DNA of 64,000 nucleotides from DASQPA01 sp963757335 (lineage in GTDB: Bacteria; Acidobacteriota; Thermoanaerobaculia; Multivoradales; UBA5704), in contig CAVWRJ010000002.1 in NCBI GenBank assembly GCA_963757335.1, forward strand, positions 248,001 through 312,000, in the 5' to 3' direction. The translations under genes and the position numbers were made by a program. This document shows, one piece after another, positions 51,395 to 59,210 of the stretch. Numbering within the stretch: position 1 is the stretch's first letter; each line of letters starts with the position of its first letter. A model generated the notes under the pieces. The model had not been told where the DNA came from. It worked only from the letters and a program-made list of their open reading frames with translations, and searched no databases.

Positions 51395-52207
51395 ATGTTC
51401 CGCCGCCAGAGGACCGGCGCCGTCGTCTGCCCGTCCTGCGGGCGGCTGGTCGGGGTCAACGACAAGGAGTGCCTGAACTGCGGCCGGCGCAATCCCGGAA
51501 TGTGGGGGCTGACCGGCGTTCTCCGCGGTCTCGGCCGCGACGCCGGGTTCGTCCAGCTCGTCATGGGCGCCTCGATCCTCCTCTACGGCGCCACCCTGCT
51601 CCTGGACATGGGCGGTATCCGGAGCAGCGGTCTCTCGCTCCTGGTGCCGAGCAACCGGAGCCTCTTCGCCTTCGGCGCCAGCGGCGCCTTCCCGGTCTTC
51701 GGCTACCACCACTGGTGGACGGTCCTCTCGGCCGGCTGGCTGCACGCCGGGCTCCTGCACATCCTCTTCAATCTGCTCTGGGTGCGCCAGCTCGCCCCCG
51801 AGACCGCCGAGCTCTACGGCCCCAGCCGCATGGTCGTCATCTACACCGTCTCCGGGGCGACCGGGTTCCTCTTGAGCAGCCTGGTCGGCTCGCCGTTCAC
51901 CGTCGGTGCCTCGGCCTCCATCTTCGGTCTGCTCGCGGCCCTCGTCCACTACGGCCGGCGCGGCGGTAGCAGCCACCTGGGGAGCCAGGCCTGGGGGTAC
52001 GCCATCGCCCTCTTCATCATGGGCTTCTTCTTCCCCGGGGTCGACAACTGGGCCCACCTCGGCGGCTTCGCCGGCGGCTACCTGGTCTCCAAGTGGCTCG
52101 ACCCCCTCCTCCCGGAGCGCGGCGACCACGTCCTCGCGGCGGTCGTCTGCCTCGGCGCCTCCGGACTCGCGATCGTCGCCTCGCTCCTCACCGTCTACCT
52201 GCGCTAG
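51395..52207 (+). CDS. Rhomboid-family intramembrane protease with N-terminal zinc ribbon
   Basis: 270 aa. N-terminal ribbon VCPSCGRL...CLNCGRRN (about 11-35), then TM helices. Catalytic Ser lies in TVGASASIFGLLA (GxSxxxFG), His in NWAHLGGFAGG, and a helix-2 HxxxN is in HAGLLHILFN. The L1-type loop contains HHWWTVLSAGWLHAG. TAGAGT (51382-51387) is 7 nt before the ATG and no ribosome site is present. Substrates unknown. Confidence 0.9.
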   Translation: MFRRQRTGAVVCPSCGRLVGVNDKECLNCGRRNPGMWGLTGVLRGLGRDAGFVQLVMGASILLYGATLLLDMGGIRSSGLSLLVPSNRSLFAFGASGAFPVFGYHHWWTVLSAGWLHAGLLHILFNLLWVRQLAPETAELYGPSRMVVIYTVSGATGFLLSSLVGSPFTVGASASIFGLLAALVHYGRRGGSSHLGSQAWGYAIALFIMGFFFPGVDNWAHLGGFAGGYLVSKWLDPLLPERGDHVLAAVVCLGASGLAIVASLLTVYLR

Positions 52208-52267
52208 ACGACGACGGCTTGCGGCCATCCTCCCGCCCCGGAGGAATAAGTAAGTAGGTACCTCTCC

Positions 52268-52296
52268 TTTACTTCTCGGAACGGCTCTGCTACGTT
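52268..52296 (+). promoter_or_regulatory. Promoter of the cysM cluster
   Basis: TTTACT (52268-52273), 17-nt spacer, TACGTT (52291-52296), 26 nt before the cysM ATG. The gap 52208-52321 otherwise shows nothing. Confidence 0.4.
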
Positions 52297-52321
52297 GATT
52301 CGACGCCCTGGACCGTACGGA

Positions 52322-53275
52322 ATGACCTCGACCACCCTCACCGAAACCATCGGGCCGGCCCTCGCGCACCCCCGGCCGATCCCGGTTCTGGAGTTGATCG
52401 GCAACACGCCGCTCCTCGACCTCTCGGCGCTCACCGGGAGGAGCTCGGTCCGCCTCTACGCCAAGGCCGAGTTCGCCAACCCCGGGGGCTCGGTCAAGGA
52501 CCGGCCGGCCCGGGCGATCTTCGAGGACGCCGAGCGGCGGGGGCTCTTCGGAGAACCGGGCCGCCGCCTCCTCGACGCCACCTCCGGCAACACCGGGATC
52601 GCCTACGCCATGATCGGGGCGGCCAAGGGCATTCCGGTCACCCTCTGCCTGCCGGACAGCGCGAGCCCCGAGCGCAAGCGGATCCTCCGCGCCTACGGTG
52701 CCGAGCTCCACATCACCGATCCCATGGCGGGGAGCGACGGGGCCATTCTGGAGGCGCGGCGCCTGGCGGCGGCGGAGCCCGACCGCTATGTCTATGTCGA
52801 CCAGTACGGCAATCCCGAGAACTGGCGCGCCCACTACCGGACGACGGGACCGGAGATCTGGCGCCAGACGGAGGGCGAGATCACCCATTTCGTCACCGGT
52901 CTGGGCACCAGCGGCACCTTCATGGGTGTGGGACGCTACCTGCGCGAGGTGAGAGGCGACGTGCGGCTGATCTCGATCGAGCCGGACGGCCCTTTCCATG
53001 GTCTCGAAGGGATGAAGCACATGGCCTCGGCGATCGTGCCCCCGATCTACGATCCCTCCCTGGCGGACGAGGCGCGGAGCCTGCCGACCGAGGCGGCCTA
53101 CGCGATGGTCAAGCGGCTCGCGCGCGAGATGGGGCTCCTCGTCGGCGTCTCCTCCGGCGGCAACGTCGCGGCGGCTCTAGGCGTCGCCCGGGAGCTAGAG
53201 CGTGGGACGCTCGTCACCGTCCTCTGCGACAACGCGGACAAGTACCTGTCGGACCACTTCTGGGAGGAGACGTAA
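52322..53275 (+). CDS. cysM: Cysteine synthase, CysM type using protein thiocarboxylate
   Basis: 317 aa, PLP fold type II. PLP Lys in NPGGSVKDRPA; SGNTGIAYA binds substrate carboxylate; GTSGTFMGVG holds the phosphate; LEGMKHMASAIVPPIYDPS is the active-site loop. It resembles mycobacterial CysM, which uses O-phosphoserine and CysO-thiocarboxylate. The next genes supply exactly that sulphur carrier and protease (4-nt gap to mec), so the assignment is strong on context. Confidence 0.9.
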   Translation: MTSTTLTETIGPALAHPRPIPVLELIGNTPLLDLSALTGRSSVRLYAKAEFANPGGSVKDRPARAIFEDAERRGLFGEPGRRLLDATSGNTGIAYAMIGAAKGIPVTLCLPDSASPERKRILRAYGAELHITDPMAGSDGAILEARRLAAAEPDRYVYVDQYGNPENWRAHYRTTGPEIWRQTEGEITHFVTGLGTSGTFMGVGRYLREVRGDVRLISIEPDGPFHGLEGMKHMASAIVPPIYDPSLADEARSLPTEAAYAMVKRLAREMGLLVGVSSGGNVAAALGVARELERGTLVTVLCDNADKYLSDHFWEET

Positions 53276-53278
53276 GGA

Positions 53279-53755
53279 ATGGATCGCTTCGTCATCTCAC
53301 CCCGCGACTTGCAGGCGATCGGCCATCACGCCAGCACGAGCTATCCCGAGGAGTGCTGCGGCGTGCTGATCGGCCACGCGGGCGGTCCGGACACCGCGAC
53401 CGTCGTCGAGCGCATCCTCTCGGTCGGCAACGAGCGCGAGGACAGCCGGCACAACCGCTACGTGATCAGCCCCGAGACCATCCTCGCGGCGCAGAAAGAG
53501 GCGCGCACCCTGGGGCTCGACATCGTCGGCTACTACCATTCCCATCCCGACCACCCGGCACGGCCGAGCGACTTCGACCGCGAGCACGCCTGGCCGGGGC
53601 TCTCGTACCTCATCGTCGCGGTAGAAAAAGGGCGGGTGGTCGAGGCGCGCAGCTGGCGCCTCACCGACGACCGCGCGAGCTTCGACGAGGAGACCATCGA
53701 TCAGGTCGCCAGCCGTCCCGCCGTTCCGGCCGGGCTGGCCAAGGAGGCTGTCTAG
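53279..53755 (+). CDS. mec: JAMM/MPN+ metalloprotease (Mec-like)
   Basis: 158 aa. Zn ligands and catalytic Glu: PEECCGVLIG, and YYHSHPDHPARPSDFD (HxHPx7SxxD). In Mycobacterium Mec hydrolyses the CysO-cysteine adduct to release cysteine. Here it may also trim the extra Ala at the CysO C-terminus. It ends with TAG sharing its last base with the CysO start; AAGGAGG near its 3' end serves CysO. Confidence 0.9.
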   Translation: MDRFVISPRDLQAIGHHASTSYPEECCGVLIGHAGGPDTATVVERILSVGNEREDSRHNRYVISPETILAAQKEARTLGLDIVGYYHSHPDHPARPSDFDREHAWPGLSYLIVAVEKGRVVEARSWRLTDDRASFDEETIDQVASRPAVPAGLAKEAV

Positions 53756-54033
53756 TGAGCATCACGGTCCATATCCCAACGCCGCTGCGGCGTTTCACCG
53801 CCGAGAACGGCGAGGTCCAGGTCGAAGGTCCCACGGTGGGCGATGCCCTGAAGGATCTCACCCGGCAGTTCCCGGCGCTCGAACGCCACCTCTACAACGA
53901 CCAGGGCGCCCTGCGGAGCTTCGTCAACGTCTTCTTGAACGACGAGGACGTTCGCCATCTGGGGCGCGACGGCACCGCCGTCAAGCCCGGGGACACCCTC
54001 TCGATCATCCCGTCGATCGCCGGAGGTGCGTAG
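53755..54033 (+). CDS. cysO: Ubiquitin-like sulphur carrier CysO/MoaD family, C-terminus GG-A
   Basis: 92 aa with GTG start and AAGGAGG 7 nt upstream. Beta-grasp protein (VHIPTPLRRFTAENGEVQVEG; GDALKDLTRQFP; FLNDEDVRHLGRDGTAVKPGD, each quoted in part). The tail reads SIIPSIAGGA, i.e. the diglycine is followed by one Ala before TAG. Thiocarboxylation needs a free C-terminal Gly, so removal of the Ala, plausibly by the neighbouring JAMM protease, is expected. Confidence 0.85.
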   Translation: MSITVHIPTPLRRFTAENGEVQVEGPTVGDALKDLTRQFPALERHLYNDQGALRSFVNVFLNDEDVRHLGRDGTAVKPGDTLSIIPSIAGGA

Positions 54034-55238
54034 ATGACTCTTCTCGAAGGTCCGCGGGCTTCTGCGCCGGGGGGACGGGGGCCGCCGGGGCGGCCCTCCC
54101 CGCGCTCTCCCAGGAGGAGATCCGGCGCTACAGCCGCCACCTCATCATGCCCGAGGTGGGGATGGAGGGGCAGCGGCGGCTCAAGGCCGCCCGGGTCCTG
54201 ATGATCGGCGGCGGCGGCCTGGGGTCGCCCATCGGCCTCTACCTCGCGGCGGCCGGGGTCGGCACCCTCGGGCTCGTCGAGTTCGACACCGTCGACGAGT
54301 CGAACCTCCACCGCCAGGTGCTCTACGGCCGCTCGGACGTCGGCCGGCCGAAGCTCGACGCGGCGCTCGGCCGGCTCCACGAGGTCAATCCGCTCATCCG
54401 CCTCGTGCCCCACAACACCCGGCTCGATTCGAGCAACGCTCTGGGGCTTTTCAAGGACTACGACATCGTCGTCGACGGCACCGACAACTTCCCCACCCGC
54501 TATCTCGTCAACGACGCCTGCGTGATGACGGGGAAGCCCAACGTCTACGGCTCGATCTTCCGTTTCGAGGGGCAGGTCTCGATCTTCTGGGGCCAGAAGG
54601 GGCCGTGCTACCGCTGCCTCTTCCCCGAGCCGCCGCCCCCCGGCCTCGTCCCCTCCTGCGCCGAGGGCGGGGTGCTCGGCGTGCTGCCGGGGATCATCGG
54701 CGCCCTCCAGGCCAACGAGGTGATCAAGCTGATCATCGGCGAGGGCGAGACGATGATCGGCCGGCTTCTCCTCTTCGATGCCCTGCGGATGCGCTTCCGC
54801 GAGCTCAAGCTGAAGAAGGACCCCAACTGTCCGGTCTGCTCGGAGCACCCGACCCAGACCGGCCTCATCGACTACGAGCAGTTCTGCGGCATCGCGCCCG
54901 AGCCGGTCTCGCCGTCCGCCGACTTCGACATCCAGGTCCAGGAGCTCAAGGCCTGGCAGGACCAGGGGCGCGACTTCACGATCCTCGACGTGCGCAACCC
55001 CCAGGAGTACGACATCGCCCACATCGAGGGCTCGAAGCTCATCCCGCTCCACGAGCTGCCGGACCGGCTGGGCGAGCTCGACCCGGCGGCCAGCATGGCC
55101 GTCCTCTGCCATCACGGGCCGCGCTCGGGCCAGGCCGTCCGCTTCCTCCGCCAGATGGGCTTCGCCCGCGCCAGGAACCTGGCCGGCGGCATCGAGCGCT
55201 GGAGCAGCCAGATCGATCCTTCGGTGCCGCGGTACTAG
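54034..55238 (+). CDS. moeB: MoeB/ThiF-type activating enzyme fused to rhodanese, one apparent frameshift
   Basis: 401 aa if one base is added. E1-like domain: EEIRRYSRHLIMPEVG, MIGGGGLGSPIGLYLAAAGVG (part), DGTDNFPTRYLVNDAC, two CxxC zinc pairs (CYRC and CPVC). Rhodanese domain (about 285-401) with active Cys in VLCHHGPRSGQA. It adenylates CysO and transfers sulphur. ATG 54034 directly follows the cysO stop, but its frame is lost at a run of six G (54069-54074); seven G restores APGGTGAAGAALPALSQEE. The alternative start ATG 54147 would cut off conserved N-terminal residues. Confidence 0.9.
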
Positions 55239-55276
55239 GTCTCTTCCGCAGATCTCTCCCGCGCAATCAGCAAATA

Positions 55277-55305
55277 CGAGCCCGCCGCACTCCCGGGCGG
55301 GCTCG
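55277..55305. terminator. Bidirectional hairpin between moeB and a convergent antitoxin
   Basis: Stem CGAGCCCGCC (55277-55286) and GGCGGGCTCG (55296-55305), 9-nt loop. The T-tail is weak on either side. It is placed between two convergent genes. Confidence 0.6.
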
Positions 55306-55353
55306 ATCCCTCAGAACCAGAGATGACGCGCCAGGAACAACATCACCGCCGGA

Positions 55354-55575
55354 TCACAGCCCTTCGGCTTCCAGCACCGACCACTCGCTCGCCAGAGAGG
55401 GAGATTCCGCCTCGCAGTGGTAGCCGTCCTCCATCAGCCGCGCCAGCCGCTCCTTCTTGAGCCGAGCAACCTGGAGACCGATCGCTTCGCTCGCAAAGTC
55501 GCTGAACGTGCGGCCTTCTGCCAAGACCTTGGCCTCGGCGAAGAGCTCGTCCGGGAGCGAGATCATCGTGCGCAT
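55354..55575 (-). CDS. CopG/MazE-like antitoxin, apparently orphan
   Basis: 73 aa. A perfect AGGAGGTGA site precedes the ATG. MRTMISLPDELFAEAKVLAEG is a ribbon-helix-helix N-terminus (part: TMISLPDELFAEAK) with a flexible C-terminal half ending SEWSVLEAEGL. No toxin reading frame follows in the 60 nt before the terminator, so either the toxin is lost or it acts on a distant partner. Confidence 0.8.
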   Translation of the reverse strand: MRTMISLPDELFAEAKVLAEGRTFSDFASEAIGLQVARLKKERLARLMEDGYHCEAESPSLASEWSVLEAEGL

Positions 55576-55677
55576 GGATTCACCTCCTGTCACACACCGG
55601 AGTCTACCGACTTAGGAGAATAGAGGTCGGGAGATAATATCGCTGCCGTCGCGCGTCTCAGGAAAAGGAGAAGAGGG

Positions 55678-57306
55678 ATGGGAACCGCCGCCACCGCCGT
55701 TGAGGTGCCGCAGAGCCGCCGGAGGGCCCTCTCGGCCCTCGGTCTCGCCACCGTCTGTCTCACCCTCTGGGGCCTCGCCCCCTCCGTCGCATCCGCCCAG
55801 CCGCGCCGCGGCATGGCGCGGGGGATGGAGGAAGAGGGGGTCGGCGACAAGCCCGCCGCCCCCGCTAGCAAGGAGAGCCACCCGGACCGGCCGAAGCCGG
55901 AGGAGAAGCTCTCGGTTACCCACCACTCGGCGAAGATCGGCGGCGCGGAGGTGCGCTACACGGCGACCGCGGGCACCCTCCTGCTCAAGGAGGAGGACGG
56001 CACCCCGAAGGCGTCCATCTTTTACGTCGCCTACACTCGGGACGGCATCTCCGACCTCGGCCGTCGTCCAATCACCTTCGCCTTCAACGGCGGCCCGGGC
56101 TCCTCCTCGATCTGGCTCCACATGGGCGCCTTCGGCCCCCGCCGGGTGCTGATGGACGCCGAGGGGATGGCCCTCCCTCCTCCCTACCGGCTGGTCGACA
56201 ACGAGTCCTCGCTCCTCGATTTGACCGACCTGGTCTTCATCGACCCGGTCTCGACCGGCTGGAGCCGCGCCGTGCCGGGGCAGGACCCCAAGCCTTTCCA
56301 TGGAGTGACGGGGGACGTCGAGTCGGTGGGCGAGGTCATCCGCCTGTTGACCGGCCGCTTCGGACGCTGGGGCAGCCCCAAGTTCTTAGCCGGCGAAAGC
56401 TACGGCACGACCCGCGCCGCCGCCCTCTCGAAATACCTCCAGGCACGGCACGGGATGTACCTGAACGGCATCGTCCTCCTGTCGACGATCTTGAACTTCG
56501 GGACCGCGAGCTTCGACATCGGCAACGACCTCCCCTACCCGCTCTTCCTCCCCACCTACACGGCGACCGCCTGGTACCACAAGCGGCTGCCGGCCGATCT
56601 CCAGGGGGACCTGAAAACCGCGCTCGCGGAGTCGGAGAAGTTCGCCGCTGGCGAGTACACGCTCGCCCTCATGAAGGGGAACCGCCTCTCCCCCGAGGAG
56701 CGGAGAGACGTCGCCGGCAAGCTGGCGCGCCTGACCGGCCTCTCCGCGCAGTACCTCGAAGCCGCGAACCTGCGGCCGGAGATCTCCGCTTTCGATAAGG
56801 AGCTGCTCCGCGAACGCCGCCAGACCACCGGCAGGCTCGACAGCCGCTTCGTGGGGACGGACCGCGAGGCGACCGGAGAACGGGATGAATTCGATCCCAG
56901 CTACGCCGCCATTCAAGGCCCGTTCACGGCCATGTTCAACGCCTACGCCCACGACACCCTGGCCTGGACGAGCGACCTCGAATACGAGACGCTCACCGGC
57001 CGGGTGTCCCCCTGGAGCTTCCGGGAGTGGAGCAACGAGTACCTGAACGTGGCCGAGGATCTCCGCTCTGCCATGGCCGTGAACCCCGCCTTGAAGGTGT
57101 TCGTGGCCAACGGCTACTACGACCTGGCGACCCCCTACTTCGCCACCCGCTACACCTTCGACCACCTGGGCTTCGATCCCACCTACCCGCAGCGGGTGAC
57201 CCTCCACTACTACGAGGCCGGGCACATGATGTACATCCGCGACGTCGAGAGAAAGAAGCTCAAGGAGGACATCGCCGCCTTCCTGCGCTCGGCGGGCGGG
57301 GGGTAG
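55678..57306 (+). CDS. S10-family serine carboxypeptidase, secreted
   Basis: 542 aa. Signal peptide to about residue 40 (LATVCLTLWGLAPSVASA). Triad: Ser in FLAGESYGTTRAA, Asp in VANGYYDLATPYFAT, His in YYEAGHMMYI. Oxyanion region FNGGPGSSSIWLHMGAFGPR (part: NGGPGSSS). The bacterial S10 proteins of this size are periplasmic or secreted exopeptidases. AAAGGAG precedes the ATG. Confidence 0.92.
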   Translation: MGTAATAVEVPQSRRRALSALGLATVCLTLWGLAPSVASAQPRRGMARGMEEEGVGDKPAAPASKESHPDRPKPEEKLSVTHHSAKIGGAEVRYTATAGTLLLKEEDGTPKASIFYVAYTRDGISDLGRRPITFAFNGGPGSSSIWLHMGAFGPRRVLMDAEGMALPPPYRLVDNESSLLDLTDLVFIDPVSTGWSRAVPGQDPKPFHGVTGDVESVGEVIRLLTGRFGRWGSPKFLAGESYGTTRAAALSKYLQARHGMYLNGIVLLSTILNFGTASFDIGNDLPYPLFLPTYTATAWYHKRLPADLQGDLKTALAESEKFAAGEYTLALMKGNRLSPEERRDVAGKLARLTGLSAQYLEAANLRPEISAFDKELLRERRQTTGRLDSRFVGTDREATGERDEFDPSYAAIQGPFTAMFNAYAHDTLAWTSDLEYETLTGRVSPWSFREWSNEYLNVAEDLRSAMAVNPALKVFVANGYYDLATPYFATRYTFDHLGFDPTYPQRVTLHYYEAGHMMYIRDVERKKLKEDIAAFLRSAGGG

Positions 57307-57311
57307 GGAGC

Positions 57312-58313
57312 TTACCCGAGCCCCATCTCCGCTAGAGACTGGGCCGCCAGGACGCGGCTCGCCAGGGCTTCGAGTTCCTTCGCGGACGAGATCGCCTTGA
57401 CCCGCCGGCGGACCCTCGCCGGTACCGTCTCGAAGCGCTGCTCCAACAGTTGGAGCAGGAGCTGCCGCATCCCCTCCAATCGGCCCGTCTGGCGTCCTTG
57501 CTGACGCCCTTGTTGTTGCCCTTGCTGGTGCCCTTCCCGCCTCCCCTTTTCGACCGCGCCGTTTAACCATTCACTGAGGGTCTCTTCCAACATAGCGATC
57601 TCCTCCAACTCACCTACTTCCGGAATTGTAACTCCTGGACGCATTCGCCGAAGCAGGCGTAACAGCCAGGAGGTGAACTCCCTGCGCAGCTCCGGTTCCT
57701 GCCCTCGCGGCAGGAGGGCGGCGAGCTCGGCGGTCAGAGCGGGTAGATCCTCCGGGGCGCAGGCTTCCAGCCGGAACAGGGTTGCCACCCGGTTGCCCGG
57801 CAGGGATACCGCCTCTTTTGGAAGGCGGTTCTCGTCGACGAGCAGATAGCTGAGCTGGGGCAGGTACCTCCCGCAGCCCGATGGGACAGCGCGGAACAGG
57901 CTCGTCAGGTCCTCCGGCACACCCCAGGGGCGTTTACCGTTGTAGAGGACGAGCGGCAGCACCGCCGGCAGACCCTGAGTCGACGTGGCCACGCCGCTCC
58001 GCACCAGATCGGCGAGCAGGAGGGCGACGTAGCCCAGGAGACGGACGGCCATGAAAGGGTCCGGCGTCGACTGGAATTCGAGCAGGAAATAGACGTAGAA
58101 CCAGCCCCGCTCGCCGCCTCGCCAGCACAGCCGCCAGACCATGTCGCTGTGCCGCTCGCGTAGGTCGTCGCTCGTGAAGCTGGCGCCCGCCCGCTCCAGA
58201 GTCTCGAAGTCGAGGTCTTCGATCCAGGGCTCATGGACGAACCCTCGCAGGAGCTCTTCGACCATCTTGGGATGAGAGAAAAGAAGCTTGTAGCCGCTGT
58301 CGTGCTCTGCCAT
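57312..58313 (-). CDS. Rpn-family recombination-promoting nuclease/putative transposase
   Basis: 333 aa. PD-(D/E)XK features: SGYKLLFSHPKMVEELLRGF (start typical of YhgA/Rpn), DMVWRL, FLLEFQSTPD (ExQ), then AVRLLGYVALL. Near residue 280 lies a Gln/Arg/Gly repeat (GHQQGQQQGRQQGRQTGRLEG), as in many Rpn proteins. ATG 58313 has GGGAGGG upstream. Rpn proteins promote RecA-independent recombination or phage defence in some hosts; the role here is unknown. Confidence 0.85.
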   Translation of the reverse strand: MAEHDSGYKLLFSHPKMVEELLRGFVHEPWIEDLDFETLERAGASFTSDDLRERHSDMVWRLCWRGGERGWFYVYFLLEFQSTPDPFMAVRLLGYVALLLADLVRSGVATSTQGLPAVLPLVLYNGKRPWGVPEDLTSLFRAVPSGCGRYLPQLSYLLVDENRLPKEAVSLPGNRVATLFRLEACAPEDLPALTAELAALLPRGQEPELRREFTSWLLRLLRRMRPGVTIPEVGELEEIAMLEETLSEWLNGAVEKGRREGHQQGQQQGRQQGRQTGRLEGMRQLLLQLLEQRFETVPARVRRRVKAISSAKELEALASRVLAAQSLAEMGLG

Positions 58314-58406
58314 CGCGCCCTCCCCCGGACGGCCTGGATGGCCGTCCTCCAGGGAGTGACGTAAAACGTGTCTCCAATCGCTCACGTCCTCGTAGGAGGA
58401 CCTAAT

Positions 58407-59129
58407 CTAAGGCTGCCCGGAGAGGGCGTCGAGCGGCTCCTCTTCCCGCCAGACCGCCTCGCCCCCGGCGTAGTGCTCGCGCTTCCAGATGGGGACCTCG
58501 GTCTTCAGCCGTTCGAGGGCGGTGCGGTTGGCGTCGTAGGCGGCGGCGCGGTGGGGGGAGGCGGTGGCGATGACGACGCTCGCCTCGCCGATGGGGACGT
58601 CGCCCAGGCGGTGGACGATCGCCGCCCGGAGGCCCTCGTGGGCGGCTTCGAGGTCGGCGGCGATGGCCTCGAGGGCGGTGCGGGCCATCTGGCGGTAGGC
58701 GCTGTAGGTGAGCTGGGTGACCTTCCGGCCGGCGTGCTGGTTGCGGACGGTGCCCAGGAAGACGACGACCGCCCCGCGCCCGGGGCCGGAGATGCTCTCG
58801 ATCACCCGGTCGACCTCGATCGCCCCCTCGACGAGCGCCGTCCGCACCCGCTCGGCGTTCTCTTGCGTCCCTCCCGAGCCCCCGGAGACCGGCGGCAGGA
58901 GGGCGACCTCGGCCCCTTCCGTGAGCGGCTCCTCCGGCCGGTCCGAGCGGACGAGACGCCCGTCGACCGCCACCGCGAGACGCGGCCAGAGAGGGGCGAG
59001 CTTCGGGTGCTCGCGCTCCAGCCGCCGACGCAGGTCGGCCACCCGGCTGCCGGGTTCGAGGTCGAGATCCAGCTCGGCGGCCCCGAGGGCGTCCGCAGCA
59101 CTTGCGAAAGCGAGCAGGCGAATCCGCAT
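58407..59129 (-). CDS. MoaD-MoaE fusion (molybdopterin synthase, both subunits)
   Basis: 240 aa. MoaD part residues 1-82 (IRLLAFASAADALGAAELD, part) ends LLPPVSGGSGG. MoaE part residues about 95-240: GAVVVFLGTVRNQHAGRKV, YSAYRQMA, HRLGDVPIGEASVVIA, and catalytic Lys in PIWKREHYAGG. The fusion converts precursor Z to molybdopterin only if the MoaD diglycine becomes C-terminal, as shown for mycobacterial MoaX, which is cleaved. The start has no clear ribosome site; ATG further upstream at about 59168 is in frame. It is divergent from the carboxylase gene. Confidence 0.88.
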   Translation of the reverse strand: MRIRLLAFASAADALGAAELDLDLEPGSRVADLRRRLEREHPKLAPLWPRLAVAVDGRLVRSDRPEEPLTEGAEVALLPPVSGGSGGTQENAERVRTALVEGAIEVDRVIESISGPGRGAVVVFLGTVRNQHAGRKVTQLTYSAYRQMARTALEAIAADLEAAHEGLRAAIVHRLGDVPIGEASVVIATASPHRAAAYDANRTALERLKTEVPIWKREHYAGGEAVWREEEPLDALSGQP

Positions 59130-59210
59130 GGCCGGATGGTACCATCCCACCCCGCCAGTCCTGCCCATATAATCCCCGCCGGCCGGACCTGAGAACGAGT
59201 GGAGGAACGA

